Notes: generated by a model not told the origin, from the sequence alone. A stretch of DNA of 64,000 nt from an uncultured Clostridia bacterium (GCA_944372365.1 CALVYP010000002.1:185369-249368), one strand, 5' to 3'; counted from the stretch's first letter, positions 1 to 9,009 are shown. Numbers and translations are program-made.

Positions 1-350
1 AAAATGTTTGTGAAAGCACTGCAAAAAACACAGGATTAAATGCCGGTTTTTGTGTAAATTATGGTGGAAAAGAAGATATTTTACAAGCAATTAACCACCT
101 TATAAATAAAGGCGAAAAAAACATTTCTGCTCAACAAATTTCTGCAAATTTATACACAAAAAATTTTCCAGATCCAGACTTTGTTATTAGAACAAGTGGA
201 GAAATGCGAATTTCAAACTTTATGCTTTGGCAAATGTCATATTCTGAGTTATATTTTCCAAAAATTTTATGGCCTGATTTTAATAAAAAACACTTAATAA
301 AATCGCTTAAAGTTTTTTCTAAACGAAAAAGGCGATTTGGAGGATACTAA
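1..350 (+). CDS. uppS: Undecaprenyl diphosphate synthase, C-terminal part
   Basis: Isoprenyl transferase that makes the C55 lipid carrier for cell-wall synthesis. Only about the last 115 residues are present because the gene runs off the left edge. The open frame carries the family signature RTSGE-RISNF followed by a YSELYF block, and ends in a basic KRKRRFGGY tail. The stop codon TAA (348-350) shares its last base with the ATG of cdsA, so the two are translationally coupled. uppS-cdsA is the usual order in Firmicutes. Confidence 0.95.
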   Translation, partial: NVCESTAKNTGLNAGFCVNYGGKEDILQAINHLINKGEKNISAQQISANLYTKNFPDPDFVIRTSGEMRISNFMLWQMSYSELYFPKILWPDFNKKHLIKSLKVFSKRKRRFGGY

Positions 351-1297
351 TGAAAACAAGATTACTCACTTCGGCTGCCATTGTTGCTTTAATTGCGCTT
401 TTGTTTGTGCTTGAAGTTTATGTAAGCGCCTATTTTTTTGATGCGTTTTTCATGGTGATTGCAACTTTTGCCGCTTATGAAATGGTTATGCTGCTCACAA
501 GAATGGGCAGGGCAAATTATATGCTTGCTTCGCTTGTTTATCCAGCACTGGCAACGCTTACAAATGTGCTTGGCATGTTTTATGATTTAAACATTGGCTA
601 TTTATTGTTGATTGACATTGCAATTGCAGTTTTTCTTTTTGCAATCTGCTTTATCTGCTCGCTCATCTTTAAAAAGTCAACTCTCAACGAGATGAGAATA
701 AGAGAAATTAAGGATGTTAAATACGCTAAATTTGGTTTTAAAAAATCTTTAAACTCATTTTTTGCAATGTTGTATCCAGCCTTCTTGCTTCTCACAATGA
801 TCATGCTCAATCATTTTGATGAAATTGGCTTTGGAGATATTGCCGTTTTTGAAGGCAAGTTTTCACTTGTAATTTTACTGTTTGCGTTTTTAATTCCAAT
901 GTTCACCGACAGTTTTGCTATGCTTTGCGGCATGGTGATTGGCGGCAAAAAGCTTGTCCCTAAAATCAGCCCAAATAAGACAATTTCCGGCGCTATCGGC
1001 GGAACAATCTTTTGTGTTTTAATCTCGGCATGTGTATACTTAATTTTAGGTGCAATCGATTACTTTAACCCTGTGATTTCCAACATTGCAATCTGGCAAT
1101 TTTTGCTTATTGTGTTTTTTGGCTCAATCATCGCTCAGGCAGGCGATATATTTGAATCCTTCTTAAAGCGCAAGGCAAATGTTAAAGACAGTGGCAAAAT
1201 CTTGCCAGGTCATGGTGGAATGCTTGACAGAATTGATTCCTACATCTTTGTTGCGCCTTATCTTTTGCTTGCTTTTGTGTGCTTTATTTTGATATAG
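350..1297 (+). CDS. cdsA: Phosphatidate cytidylyltransferase
   Basis: Makes CDP-diacylglycerol from phosphatidic acid and CTP, the branch point of phospholipid synthesis, in the cytoplasmic membrane. At 315 aa it is slightly longer than typical. About eight hydrophobic segments span the protein. The C-terminal CDP-alcohol signature is recognisable: SPNKTISGAIGG near residue 205, then GDIFESFLKR, KDSGKILPGHGG and LDRIDS. It starts on the last base of the uppS stop and is followed 7 nt later by rseP. In many Firmicutes dxr sits between cdsA and rseP; it is not here. Confidence 0.95.
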   Translation: MKTRLLTSAAIVALIALLFVLEVYVSAYFFDAFFMVIATFAAYEMVMLLTRMGRANYMLASLVYPALATLTNVLGMFYDLNIGYLLLIDIAIAVFLFAICFICSLIFKKSTLNEMRIREIKDVKYAKFGFKKSLNSFFAMLYPAFLLLTMIMLNHFDEIGFGDIAVFEGKFSLVILLFAFLIPMFTDSFAMLCGMVIGGKKLVPKISPNKTISGAIGGTIFCVLISACVYLILGAIDYFNPVISNIAIWQFLLIVFFGSIIAQAGDIFESFLKRKANVKDSGKILPGHGGMLDRIDSYIFVAPYLLLAFVCFILI

Positions 1298-1304
1298 GGG
1301 AATA

Positions 1305-2429
1305 ATGAGTTTTTTAACTGGGCTTCTTTATGTTGTTCTTGCAATAGTAATTTTGCTTTTCATGGTTTTGGTGCATGAGCTTGGGCATTACATTGCGGGA
1401 AGAATTTTGAAGTTTAAAATTGAAGAGTTTTCAATAGGGTTTGGCAAAGCTCTGTTTTCTCGCACAAACAAGCGTGGCGAAAAAATTTCGCTGCGCATTT
1501 TTCCTTTGGGTGGCTATTGCGCATTCAAGGGCGAGGGCGACGATGAAGACAACCCAGCCCCAGACGCTTTTAATGCGCAAAAACCTTGGAAAAGAATCAT
1601 CGTGTTTTTTGCTGGCGTGATTATGAATTTTTTAACAGCCGTGCTTTTTTCGCTGATTTTGCTTTGCACGGTTGGATATGATGTGCCACAAATTTCTTCC
1701 ACAACAGTCACTGTAAATGGTGAAAACAACCAAAGCATAACTTTTGAAGCTAAGGGTTTTGAAGAAGGTGATGTGGTTTTAAGAATAGACGGCACAAAGG
1801 TTGATTTTGCTTTTGGCGACACCTTTCAAAATTTGATTACCAAACAGCAGCAGGATGTTAAAAGCTTTGTAGAAGGTGGCGGAAATATTGAAGACTACTC
1901 TTTCTCTGCCGTTGTGCGCCGTGATGGCAAGCAGCAAGAAATTCAGGCAGGATTTAATTATGTTGTGTCATATAAAGATGACGGTCAAACCGTTGCATCG
2001 CAAGACTATCTTTTAGGCATCACATATTCGCCATATGTCTATTCTTTCTGGGAAGCACTTGGCAGGTGCTGGGAGTTTGCTTTTGGTTTGGCATGGTTCG
2101 TGTTGAAATCGCTGTGGCTTTTAATAACTTTCCAGCTTCCAATCAGCGCAGTAGGCGGCCCGATAACAACGATAACGACCATTGCATCAGCCACACAAAC
2201 CAACTGGCTGAACATGCTTATTTTAATCCCTATGATTTCTGCAAACCTTGCCGTGTTCAACATTTTGCCGTTTCCAGCGCTTGACGGCTCGCATGTGCTG
2301 TTTACAACAATAGAGTGGATTCGCAAAAAACCAATAAAGCGCAAGGTTGAAAACATGATTCATTTCATCGGCCTGTGCATACTTTTTGCCTTTGTGATTA
2401 TAGTTGACATTTTGCATTTTGTTCTGTAA
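1305..2429 (+). CDS. rseP: Site-2 intramembrane zinc metalloprotease (RseP/RasP family)
   Basis: Cuts transmembrane segments of anti-sigma factors and signal-peptide remnants inside the membrane. The zinc motif HELGH is at residues 24-28 in the first membrane helix, and the second metal motif NILPFPALDG lies near residue 322. A PDZ-like region of about 150 residues lies between them (FEEGDVVLRIDGTKV), and the C-terminal end is hydrophobic. At 374 aa the length fits the family. The gene follows cdsA by 7 nt and precedes the PolC-like gene by 9 nt. ispG, often found downstream in Clostridia, is absent. Confidence 0.93.
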   Translation: MSFLTGLLYVVLAIVILLFMVLVHELGHYIAGRILKFKIEEFSIGFGKALFSRTNKRGEKISLRIFPLGGYCAFKGEGDDEDNPAPDAFNAQKPWKRIIVFFAGVIMNFLTAVLFSLILLCTVGYDVPQISSTTVTVNGENNQSITFEAKGFEEGDVVLRIDGTKVDFAFGDTFQNLITKQQQDVKSFVEGGGNIEDYSFSAVVRRDGKQQEIQAGFNYVVSYKDDGQTVASQDYLLGITYSPYVYSFWEALGRCWEFAFGLAWFVLKSLWLLITFQLPISAVGGPITTITTIASATQTNWLNMLILIPMISANLAVFNILPFPALDGSHVLFTTIEWIRKKPIKRKVENMIHFIGLCILFAFVIIVDILHFVL

Positions 2430-2438
2430 AATTAGGCT

Positions 2439-3965
2439 ATGGATGAATTTTCAACAAAACTTTTTTCATTTGAAAATCAAAAATATAGTTTTTTAAAGCT
2501 GTATAAAGTCACATACGACACTCAACAAAACCTATGTGAAATAACTTTTTTGTATCCAGAAACCATGACGCAAATTGACAAACCGATGCGCGACGAGCTT
2601 CAAAAATTTGCAGAAAATAATTTAAACATCAACGCAAAAATCAAGGTTAAATTTAAGCGCAGCTTTTTAGATGAGCGCTTGCTTAATGCACAAATAATCA
2701 AATTTTTTAAAAATAATTATAAGTCTATCTCTTCGTTTTTGACAGAGAAGCAAATTGAAATTCAAAAACAGGGCGAAAAAATTTTAATAAACTTAAACTT
2801 CGCAAAAGAAGTTTTTCAACTTTTCAATTCAACCTTAGCCCAAAAGCAGTTGCTTAGCGAGTTGCAAGATAATTTTATCGGAGATTTTACAATTCAAGCT
2901 TATGAAAACGAAGATTTTAAAATCGCAGATATAATTCCAGATGTTCCAATCAAAGTTCCGCCAAAAAAAGTTGTTAGATATCAAGTTGAGCCGATTAAAA
3001 AATTGTTTGGCAAGGATATCTCTCCAAATCCTGAGCTAATTAAAAACAACACTCATCCTAAGCCGAGTGTAATTTTGTTTGGCAAAATTTCAAACTTACA
3101 GAAAAAAACGTTCACCGCTAAACACGGCAAAAACAAGGGCGAAGAAAAGGTTTATTACACCTTTGTTTTGGATGATTCAAGCAAAATCGACTGCGTTTAT
3201 TTTTCAACAAAAACCAATCAAAAAAAATGCGAAGCACTTGCTGACGGCATGAGTTTTCTTTGCCTTGGCGACATAAAAATTGGCATAACCGACAAGCCAA
3301 CTTATTACATAAACGCAATGACGTATGCGCAAATCAAAACTCAGCCGCAAGAGCTTGAAGAAGAAATCGAAAGCGCGGGCGTGGTTAAAATTGAAGATTA
3401 TTTCGAGCATAAGCAAGAAAATATTTTTTGCAAACAACCAACTTATAAAGAGCCAATTTCATCGCGCGACATTGTGGTTTATGACCTTGAAACCACGGGG
3501 CTTGATCCAGAATTTTGTGATATTATTGAAATTGGCGCAATAAAAATTGAAAAGGGCAGAATCACAAAAAAATTTGCAACTTTTGTCAATCCAGGCAAAC
3601 ATATTCCAGACGAGGCAACTGCAATAAACCACATCACCGACGATATGGTGGCATCTGCTCCTAAAATTGAAGATGTTATTTTGGATTTTTACAAGTTTTG
3701 CGAAGGCTGCATAATTTCGGGTTACAACAACAACGGCTTTGATAACAATTTCTTAAAAAAAGCATATCAAAAAGCGGGATTAAAGTTTAATCCAGAAAGC
3801 CTAGATGTCATGCTGCTTGCAAGGGCCGGCGGCGTTAAAACATCAAATTTTAAACTTACAACCGTTGCCGCGGCGCTTGGAATTGATCTTTCAAACGCAC
3901 ACCGCGCGTATAACGACGCATTTGCAACTGCAAAAGTTTTGCTAAAACTCAATGAAATTGTTTAA
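2439..3965 (+). CDS. PolC-like protein with N-terminal, OB-fold and DEDDh exonuclease domains but no polymerase
   Basis: The first 200 residues resemble the N-terminal domain of Gram-positive PolC. An OB-fold region follows (about 205-300, including GKISNLQKKTFTAKHGKNKG), and then a complete DEDDh 3'-5' exonuclease from about residue 345. Exo I is YDLETTGLD, Exo II is GYNNNGFDNNFL and Exo III is HRAYNDAFATAKVL, so all catalytic acids and the His are kept. The protein ends there at 508 aa; PolC is normally about 1,400 aa with PHP, palm, fingers and thumb. The next 98 nt hold a promoter and then rimP, so this is not a simple frameshift. It could act as a separate proofreading subunit or a repair nuclease. 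The position after rseP is where polC often sits. Confidence 0.85.
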   Translation: MDEFSTKLFSFENQKYSFLKLYKVTYDTQQNLCEITFLYPETMTQIDKPMRDELQKFAENNLNINAKIKVKFKRSFLDERLLNAQIIKFFKNNYKSISSFLTEKQIEIQKQGEKILINLNFAKEVFQLFNSTLAQKQLLSELQDNFIGDFTIQAYENEDFKIADIIPDVPIKVPPKKVVRYQVEPIKKLFGKDISPNPELIKNNTHPKPSVILFGKISNLQKKTFTAKHGKNKGEEKVYYTFVLDDSSKIDCVYFSTKTNQKKCEALADGMSFLCLGDIKIGITDKPTYYINAMTYAQIKTQPQELEEEIESAGVVKIEDYFEHKQENIFCKQPTYKEPISSRDIVVYDLETTGLDPEFCDIIEIGAIKIEKGRITKKFATFVNPGKHIPDEATAINHITDDMVASAPKIEDVILDFYKFCEGCIISGYNNNGFDNNFLKKAYQKAGLKFNPESLDVMLLARAGGVKTSNFKLTTVAAALGIDLSNAHRAYNDAFATAKVLLKLNEIV

Positions 3966-3970
3966 ATCTC

Positions 3971-3999
3971 TTGATTTTATGGGAATAATATGCTATAAT
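3971..3999 (+). promoter_or_regulatory. Sigma-A promoter of the rimP-nusA-infB operon
   Basis: TTGATT (3971-3976), a 17-nt spacer, then TATAAT (3994-3999) with an extended -10 TGC just before it. It lies in the only sizeable gap before the long translation operon. Confidence 0.8.
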
Positions 4000-4020
4000 A
4001 CACATGACTAGAAATTTTGG

Positions 4021-4042
4021 AGGTGGGCAGCGATGCCCACTT
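4021..4042 (+). promoter_or_regulatory. Stem-loop in the rimP leader
   Basis: GTGGGC (4023-4028) and GCCCAC (4035-4040) form a perfect 6-bp stem with loop AGCGAT, extended by two weaker pairs to 4021/4042. There is no U-run, so it is not a terminator. It ends 11 nt before the AAGGAGG ribosome-binding site. Hairpins of this GTGGGC type are known in rimP leaders of other bacteria; the role here is inferred. Confidence 0.6.
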
Positions 4043-4063
4043 CATTTGTAGAAGGAGGAAAAA

Positions 4064-4522
4064 TTGATTAAAGTCAAAGAAGTTTGCAAACAAAAGTTGC
4101 AACCGATAATCGAACAAAACGGCTATGAGCTTGTTGATGTAGAATACAAAAAAGAAGCAAACGGCATGAATTTAATTTTCACAATAGATTGCGACAACGG
4201 CGTGACGATTGATGATTGCGAACGCATTCACAAGATTATAGACCCAATTTTAGATGAAATCAATCCAACCGAAGATAAGCCATACATCTTGTCTGTCAGC
4301 TCACCGGGGATTGACAGGCCGCTTAAAAGCGATCGAGATTTTAAGCGAAATATGGGTGGCGAGATTGAAATCACTCTTTTCAAAAAACTTGATGGCAAAA
4401 AGAAGTTTACAGGTGTGCTTGAAAATTTTGACGAGAGACAAGTTACAATCAAAATTGATGGCACAAACCAAAGTTTTAACAGAGATATAATTGCACACAT
4501 CGTGCCAGTTATAAAATTTTAA
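4064..4522 (+). CDS. rimP: Ribosome maturation factor RimP
   Basis: Assists late assembly of the 30S subunit. The 152-aa protein has the usual N-terminal alpha/beta domain (GYELVDVEYKKE, then VTIDDCERIHKIIDPILDE) and the conserved YILSVSSPGIDRPLK motif before a C-terminal SH3-like domain. The start is TTG at 4064, chosen because GAAGGAGG lies 5-6 nt upstream. It is first in the operon and 11 nt before nusA, the standard order. Confidence 0.95.
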   Translation: MIKVKEVCKQKLQPIIEQNGYELVDVEYKKEANGMNLIFTIDCDNGVTIDDCERIHKIIDPILDEINPTEDKPYILSVSSPGIDRPLKSDRDFKRNMGGEIEITLFKKLDGKKKFTGVLENFDERQVTIKIDGTNQSFNRDIIAHIVPVIKF

Positions 4523-4533
4523 AGGAGAATAAA

Positions 4534-5688
4534 ATGATAAACAAAGATTTTTTTCAAGCATTAGATGATTTAGAAACCGAAAAGAAAATCAATAAAGAAA
4601 AATTTATTGAGGCGCTTGAATTTGCACTCACATCCGCTTATAAAAAAATGTATGGCGAAGCAAAGAGCGCAAGCGTAAAACTTTATCCAGAAAAAAACAC
4701 CATCAAAATTTATTCCTACAAAACGGTGGTGGATGAAGTTGCCGATCCTGACAAAGAAATCTCTCTTGACGAGGCAAGACTGATTAAAAAGTCATATAAA
4801 CTTGGCGACGAAGTTGCAACCGAAGAAACCACTAAGGATTTTGGAAGAATCGCTGCGCAAACTGCTAAGCAAGTTGTTATGCAAAAGCTTAAAGAACTTG
4901 AAAGAGATATGGCAGTTGCCGAAATTTCTGAAAAGGAAGACGAGCTTTTAACAACCATCATCAAGCGCATAGATAATGGCACGGTTTATGTTCAAATCTC
5001 AGGCTCGCATGTTGAAGGAATCATGCTGCCATCCGATCAAATCCCTGGTGAAAAATATGAAGTTGGTCAAAGAATCAAGGTTTATGTTAAAAAAATCAAA
5101 GATTCTTTCCGCGGCCCTCAAATTCAAGTTACACGAAGCAACATCGGCTTTGTGAGAAAAATATTTGAACTTGAAATTCCAGAAATTGCTTCTGGCGATG
5201 TAAAAATCAAAAACATAGCTCGTGATCCGGGCAGCAGAAGCAAGGTTGCAATCTTCACCGAAAAAGCAAACATCGATCCTGTTGGCGCATGCGTGGGCAA
5301 CCATGGCATAAGAATCAACACCATTGTAAGTGAACTTAATGGCGAAAAAATTGATTTAATTTTGTATAGCGACGATCCGCTTGAATACATTGCAAGGTCG
5401 CTTAGCCCAGCCAAAGTTTTAAGCGTTGAAACAAACGAAAGCTTAAATGCATCCAGAGTTATTGTTCCAGACGACAAGCTTTCGCTTGCAATCGGCAAAA
5501 ATGGTCAAAATGTAAGGCTTGCTGCAAGGCTGACGGGTTGGAAAATTGAAGTTAAACCTGAAAGCTCGCTTGGCAAAACAAGTGAGCAGCCTAAGGAAGT
5601 TGAATACGAGCTTACAGATCTTGATGAAAACGATTCATTTGCAACATTTGACGATCTTGAAGAAATAACAGGAGAGAATGATGAATAA
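4534..5688 (+). CDS. nusA: Transcription termination/antitermination factor NusA
   Basis: Binds RNA polymerase and modulates pausing, termination and antitermination. The 384-aa Gram-positive short form has the N-terminal polymerase-binding domain, an S1 domain (about residues 135-200), and two KH regions (for example VGACVGNHGIRINTIVSEL and LAIGKNGQNVRLAARLTGW). It lacks the acidic repeats of the E. coli protein. A strong AAAGGAG site precedes ATG. It overlaps ylxR by 11 nt. Confidence 0.96.
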   Translation: MINKDFFQALDDLETEKKINKEKFIEALEFALTSAYKKMYGEAKSASVKLYPEKNTIKIYSYKTVVDEVADPDKEISLDEARLIKKSYKLGDEVATEETTKDFGRIAAQTAKQVVMQKLKELERDMAVAEISEKEDELLTTIIKRIDNGTVYVQISGSHVEGIMLPSDQIPGEKYEVGQRIKVYVKKIKDSFRGPQIQVTRSNIGFVRKIFELEIPEIASGDVKIKNIARDPGSRSKVAIFTEKANIDPVGACVGNHGIRINTIVSELNGEKIDLILYSDDPLEYIARSLSPAKVLSVETNESLNASRVIVPDDKLSLAIGKNGQNVRLAARLTGWKIEVKPESSLGKTSEQPKEVEYELTDLDENDSFATFDDLEEITGENDE

Positions 5689-5938
5689 AAAATCGCCACA
5701 GCGCATGTGCATAATCTGCCGCAATATGTTTGATAAAAAACAACTGCTTAGAATTGTCAAAAGCAAAGATGGGCAGTTTGCTGTCGATTTAACTGGCAAG
5801 CTTAATGGCAGAGGCGCGTATGTGTGCAAAAACAGCGATTGCCTTGAAAAAATCAAAAAAGGCAAACTTTTAAACAAAGCCTTCAAATGTCAAGTTCCCG
5901 ACGAAATTTATGACGAGGCAAGCAAATATGCACAGTGA
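5678..5938 (+). CDS. ylxR: YlxR family RNA-binding protein
   Basis: Small basic protein of 86 aa with the family motif RMCIICR near the N-terminus and GRGAYVC near residue 46. The family is found between nusA and infB in most Firmicutes and has been linked to RNase P function in B. subtilis. The start ATG at 5678 lies inside the end of nusA, behind a GGAGAG site. Its last 11 nt overlap the next gene. Confidence 0.9.
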   Translation: MMNKKSPQRMCIICRNMFDKKQLLRIVKSKDGQFAVDLTGKLNGRGAYVCKNSDCLEKIKKGKLLNKAFKCQVPDEIYDEASKYAQ

Positions 5939-6206
5939 CAAACTTTTTTCCTATATTGGCATTGCAATGCAAGGTGGCAACGCGATCATTGGCAGCGATA
6001 ACTTAAATGGCTATCGAAAAAAGCTGTATCTTGTTCTCGTTGATAAAAACGCGGGCAAAGCCACAAAAAAGGTGTTTGCAAGACTTCAACAAAATGGGAT
6101 AGACGCATATGAAATCGACGGACTTGATAAAATTATCTCAAAAAACATAAAGATAATTGCATTTAAAAATAAAGCATTAAGCGAAGAGATTAAAAAATAT
6201 ATTTGA
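5928..6206 (+). CDS. ylxQ: L7Ae-family ribosomal/K-turn-binding protein (YlxQ type)
   Basis: 92-aa protein of the L7Ae/L30e/S12e fold. Visible features are the GGNAIIGSDN loop near the N-terminus and the hydrophobic core KKLYLVLVDKNAGKATKK. These proteins bind kink-turn RNA. I chose ATG at 5928, which overlaps ylxR by 11 nt; an upstream in-frame start at 5910 would add six residues not seen in relatives. Order nusA-ylxR-ylxQ-infB is standard. Confidence 0.85.
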   Translation: MHSDKLFSYIGIAMQGGNAIIGSDNLNGYRKKLYLVLVDKNAGKATKKVFARLQQNGIDAYEIDGLDKIISKNIKIIAFKNKALSEEIKKYI

Positions 6207-6220
6207 TAAGGAGTTTAAAT

Positions 6221-8632
6221 TTGGCAAACAACACACTCAACAATTTAAAAACCATCCATGGAATGCAAAAAGATGGTTATATATTGGAAATTTTGCGAGA
6301 TATTCGTTCGCTGAAAAGCCAACTTGAAGATTTTTCTGTGCTTGCAAACAACGCTAAAAAGGCAATGGAAGCTAAGCAAGCGGCAGAACAAGCGGCTAAA
6401 CAGATGTCTCAGCAAACTGAGCCTGCTAGGGAGCAGGAAGCTTTGTCAAATCCAAAAACTTCTGTGGAGAATAAAAAACCTCAGCAAACCAGCAAACAGG
6501 CTCAGGATTTTAGAAAAAATCAGCCACAAACACAAAAACCTTTCAACAAGCCGTTTGATCCAAACAAAAAACCTTTCCAAAATAAAAGTGGTTTTTCAAA
6601 AGGCGCAAGCTTTGTTTCAACAAAGGTCAACAATTTCCGCTCATTTGCTGGCAGCGAGCCTGAAATCCCAGCGCAGCCAGAACGCAACTATGGCAATAAA
6701 AACAAATCGCCAAAGAAAAATATCGTTGAAGAAAAGCAGCGCCCACAACAGCGTAAGACCGCTGCTAGAAAAAGCATTATCACTATGAGTGAAGATGGCT
6801 TTGAAGAAACAACCATGGGTTCAAGAAAACTTTCAAACAAAGTTAAAAAGAAAACTCAAACCATCATAGCTCCAAAAATCACACACCTTGTGCTAAACCA
6901 AAAAGAAATTTCAGTTAAGGATTTAAGTGAAAAAACAGGAAAGCCGGTTGTTGACATTGTTAAAAAATTGATGATTTTAGGCATCATGGCAACCATCAAC
7001 TCGACAATAGATTTCGACACTGCCGAGCTTGTTTGCAGCGAACTTGGCATAACGCTTGAACTTAAACTTGACAAAACTATGGAAGAAAAGCTTTTTGATT
7101 TCAGCCATAGCGATGATGACAAAAATCTTACAAAGCGTCCGCCTGTTGTCACGGTTATGGGGCATGTCGATCACGGCAAAACCTCGCTGTTGGATGCTTT
7201 TAGAAAAAGCAATGTGGTTGCAAGCGAAGCTGGCGGTATAACTCAAAAAATTGGTGCATATCAAATCACATTTAACAATCAAAAAATCACTTTCATCGAC
7301 ACCCCTGGGCATGCTGCTTTCACGCAGATGAGGGCTAGGGGCGCAAAGGCCACCGATATAGCAATCTTGGTTGTCGCCGCTGACGACGGAATCATGCCAC
7401 AAACAGTTGAAGCAATCAACCACATCAAAGCCGCTGGAGTGCCTATGATTGTTGCAATAAACAAAATTGACAAGCCAGAGGCAAACATTGACAAGGTTAA
7501 ACAACAGCTTGCCGAGCATGATGTTCTGCCAGAAGAATGGGGCGGCAACACGGTTGTTGTTCCAGTTTCTGCTAAAACTGGGCAGGGCATGGACGAACTT
7601 AAAAGCATGATTTTGCTTGTTGCAGATATGGAAGAGCTTAAAGCAAATCCGTCAAGAACAGCAACGGGCGTGATTTTGGAAGCAGAACTAGATAAAAACC
7701 GCGGGCCAGTTGCAACTGTGCTTGTTCAAAACGGAACATTAAAAATCGGCGACAGCTTTCTTGCTGGGCTTACTTATGGCAAGGTTAAGGCTATGTTTGA
7801 TGAAAATGGCAAGGCAGTTAAACAAGCGCTTCCTTCAACGCCAATTTCAGTGCTTGGTTTCAACGAAGTGCCATCATCTGGCGACGAGTTTTATGTTCTG
7901 CGCGAAGCGATGTCAAAACAAGTTATACAAGAGCGCATAGATAAAATCAAAAAAGAAAAGGCGTTGTCAACATCTGGTTTCAGCCTTGACAACTTTATGG
8001 ATAAAGTCAATGAAGGCGCGCTTAAAAACCTTAATTTAATTATAAAAGCCGACACGCAAGGCTCGGTTGAAGCGCTTGTTTCAACACTTTCGCCAATCAG
8101 CAATGAAGAGGCAAAAGTCAATGTTGTGCATGCCGCAACTGGTCCAGTAAACGAAAGTGATGTTGTTTTGGCAGAAACAACCAAAGCAATCATAATTTCG
8201 TTTAACATCAAACCGGGTTCAAAAGCTAAACTGCTTGCTGACAGGCAGAAGGTTGAAATTAAAGAATACAAAATCATATACGAAGTTGTAGACGACATCA
8301 CACGCGCAATCAAAGGCATGCTTTCAGTTAAGTATGAAGAGCAATACATCGGTTATGCCGAAATTAGAGTTGTGTTTAAGCTTTCTACGGCAGGCAAAGT
8401 TGCCGGATGCATGGTTAAAGACGGCAAAGTTACAAGAGGCTGCATAGCAAAAGTGAAACGCGGCGATGAAGAAATTGGCGCGACAAGCGTTGAAAGCCTT
8501 AAAATTCTTAAAGACGAAAAAGCCGAAGTCGTTAAAGGCTATGAATGCGGCATCAAACTTCGCGACAATATAGATTTTAAAGAAGGCGACACAATCGAGT
8601 TTTACATTAGCGTTCCAATCAATAGGGGGTAA
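6221..8632 (+). CDS. infB: Translation initiation factor IF-2
   Basis: GTPase that places fMet-tRNA on the 30S subunit and promotes subunit joining. The start is TTG at 6221, behind AAGGAG (6208-6213); the in-frame TTG at 6203 overlaps the previous stop and has no ribosome-binding site. The 803-aa protein has a Q/K/P-rich disordered N-terminus to about residue 190, an IF2_N segment, then the GTPase core with GHVDHGKT near residue 313, DTPGH and NKID. IF-2 C-terminal domains follow, ending in FYISVPINRG. Confidence 0.97.
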   Translation: MANNTLNNLKTIHGMQKDGYILEILRDIRSLKSQLEDFSVLANNAKKAMEAKQAAEQAAKQMSQQTEPAREQEALSNPKTSVENKKPQQTSKQAQDFRKNQPQTQKPFNKPFDPNKKPFQNKSGFSKGASFVSTKVNNFRSFAGSEPEIPAQPERNYGNKNKSPKKNIVEEKQRPQQRKTAARKSIITMSEDGFEETTMGSRKLSNKVKKKTQTIIAPKITHLVLNQKEISVKDLSEKTGKPVVDIVKKLMILGIMATINSTIDFDTAELVCSELGITLELKLDKTMEEKLFDFSHSDDDKNLTKRPPVVTVMGHVDHGKTSLLDAFRKSNVVASEAGGITQKIGAYQITFNNQKITFIDTPGHAAFTQMRARGAKATDIAILVVAADDGIMPQTVEAINHIKAAGVPMIVAINKIDKPEANIDKVKQQLAEHDVLPEEWGGNTVVVPVSAKTGQGMDELKSMILLVADMEELKANPSRTATGVILEAELDKNRGPVATVLVQNGTLKIGDSFLAGLTYGKVKAMFDENGKAVKQALPSTPISVLGFNEVPSSGDEFYVLREAMSKQVIQERIDKIKKEKALSTSGFSLDNFMDKVNEGALKNLNLIIKADTQGSVEALVSTLSPISNEEAKVNVVHAATGPVNESDVVLAETTKAIIISFNIKPGSKAKLLADRQKVEIKEYKIIYEVVDDITRAIKGMLSVKYEEQYIGYAEIRVVFKLSTAGKVAGCMVKDGKVTRGCIAKVKRGDEEIGATSVESLKILKDEKAEVVKGYECGIKLRDNIDFKEGDTIEFYISVPINRG

Positions 8633-8634
8633 AA

Positions 8635-9009
8635 ATGTCAAACAGAATTGAAAGAGCAAATTCACAAATTCAAAAAGCATTGCAGCAAATTTTGCATAAC
8701 CACATGAACGACCCACGAATCACGCCGTTTGTAGGAGTCAGCGAAGTTAAGGTGTCACCAGATTTTAGGCATTGCAAAATTAAAATCGCACTGACGGACG
8801 GCGATTATTCAAAAGCCGACGAAATTATGTCGGTGTTAAAAAAATCGCAGGGCTACATCAAAAAACAGCTTTCGCAAATGCTTGATATGCCTTACATTCC
8901 AACCTTAGACATGGTTTTTGACAGAAATCTGCAAAATGCAATCAGGGTTGAAGAGATTTTAAAAACCTTGGATATCCCAGCGGAGAATCAAGATGACGAA
9001 CAAATTTAG
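8635..9009 (+). CDS. rbfA: Ribosome-binding factor A
   Basis: Cold-associated 30S maturation factor with a KH-like fold. The 124-aa protein carries the usual N-terminal RIERANSQIQKAL helix, the HMNDPRI motif and IPTLDMVFD near the C-terminus. ATG is 2 nt after the infB stop with AGGGGG just upstream. It overlaps nrnA by 17 nt. Confidence 0.94.
   Translation: MSNRIERANSQIQKALQQILHNHMNDPRITPFVGVSEVKVSPDFRHCKIKIALTDGDYSKADEIMSVLKKSQGYIKKQLSQMLDMPYIPTLDMVFDRNLQNAIRVEEILKTLDIPAENQDDEQI

Noticed and set aside
3966-4063. A frameshifted remainder of polC after the exonuclease domain
   Set aside because: Only 98 nt separate the stop from rimP and they hold a promoter and hairpin; no polymerase motifs in any frame.
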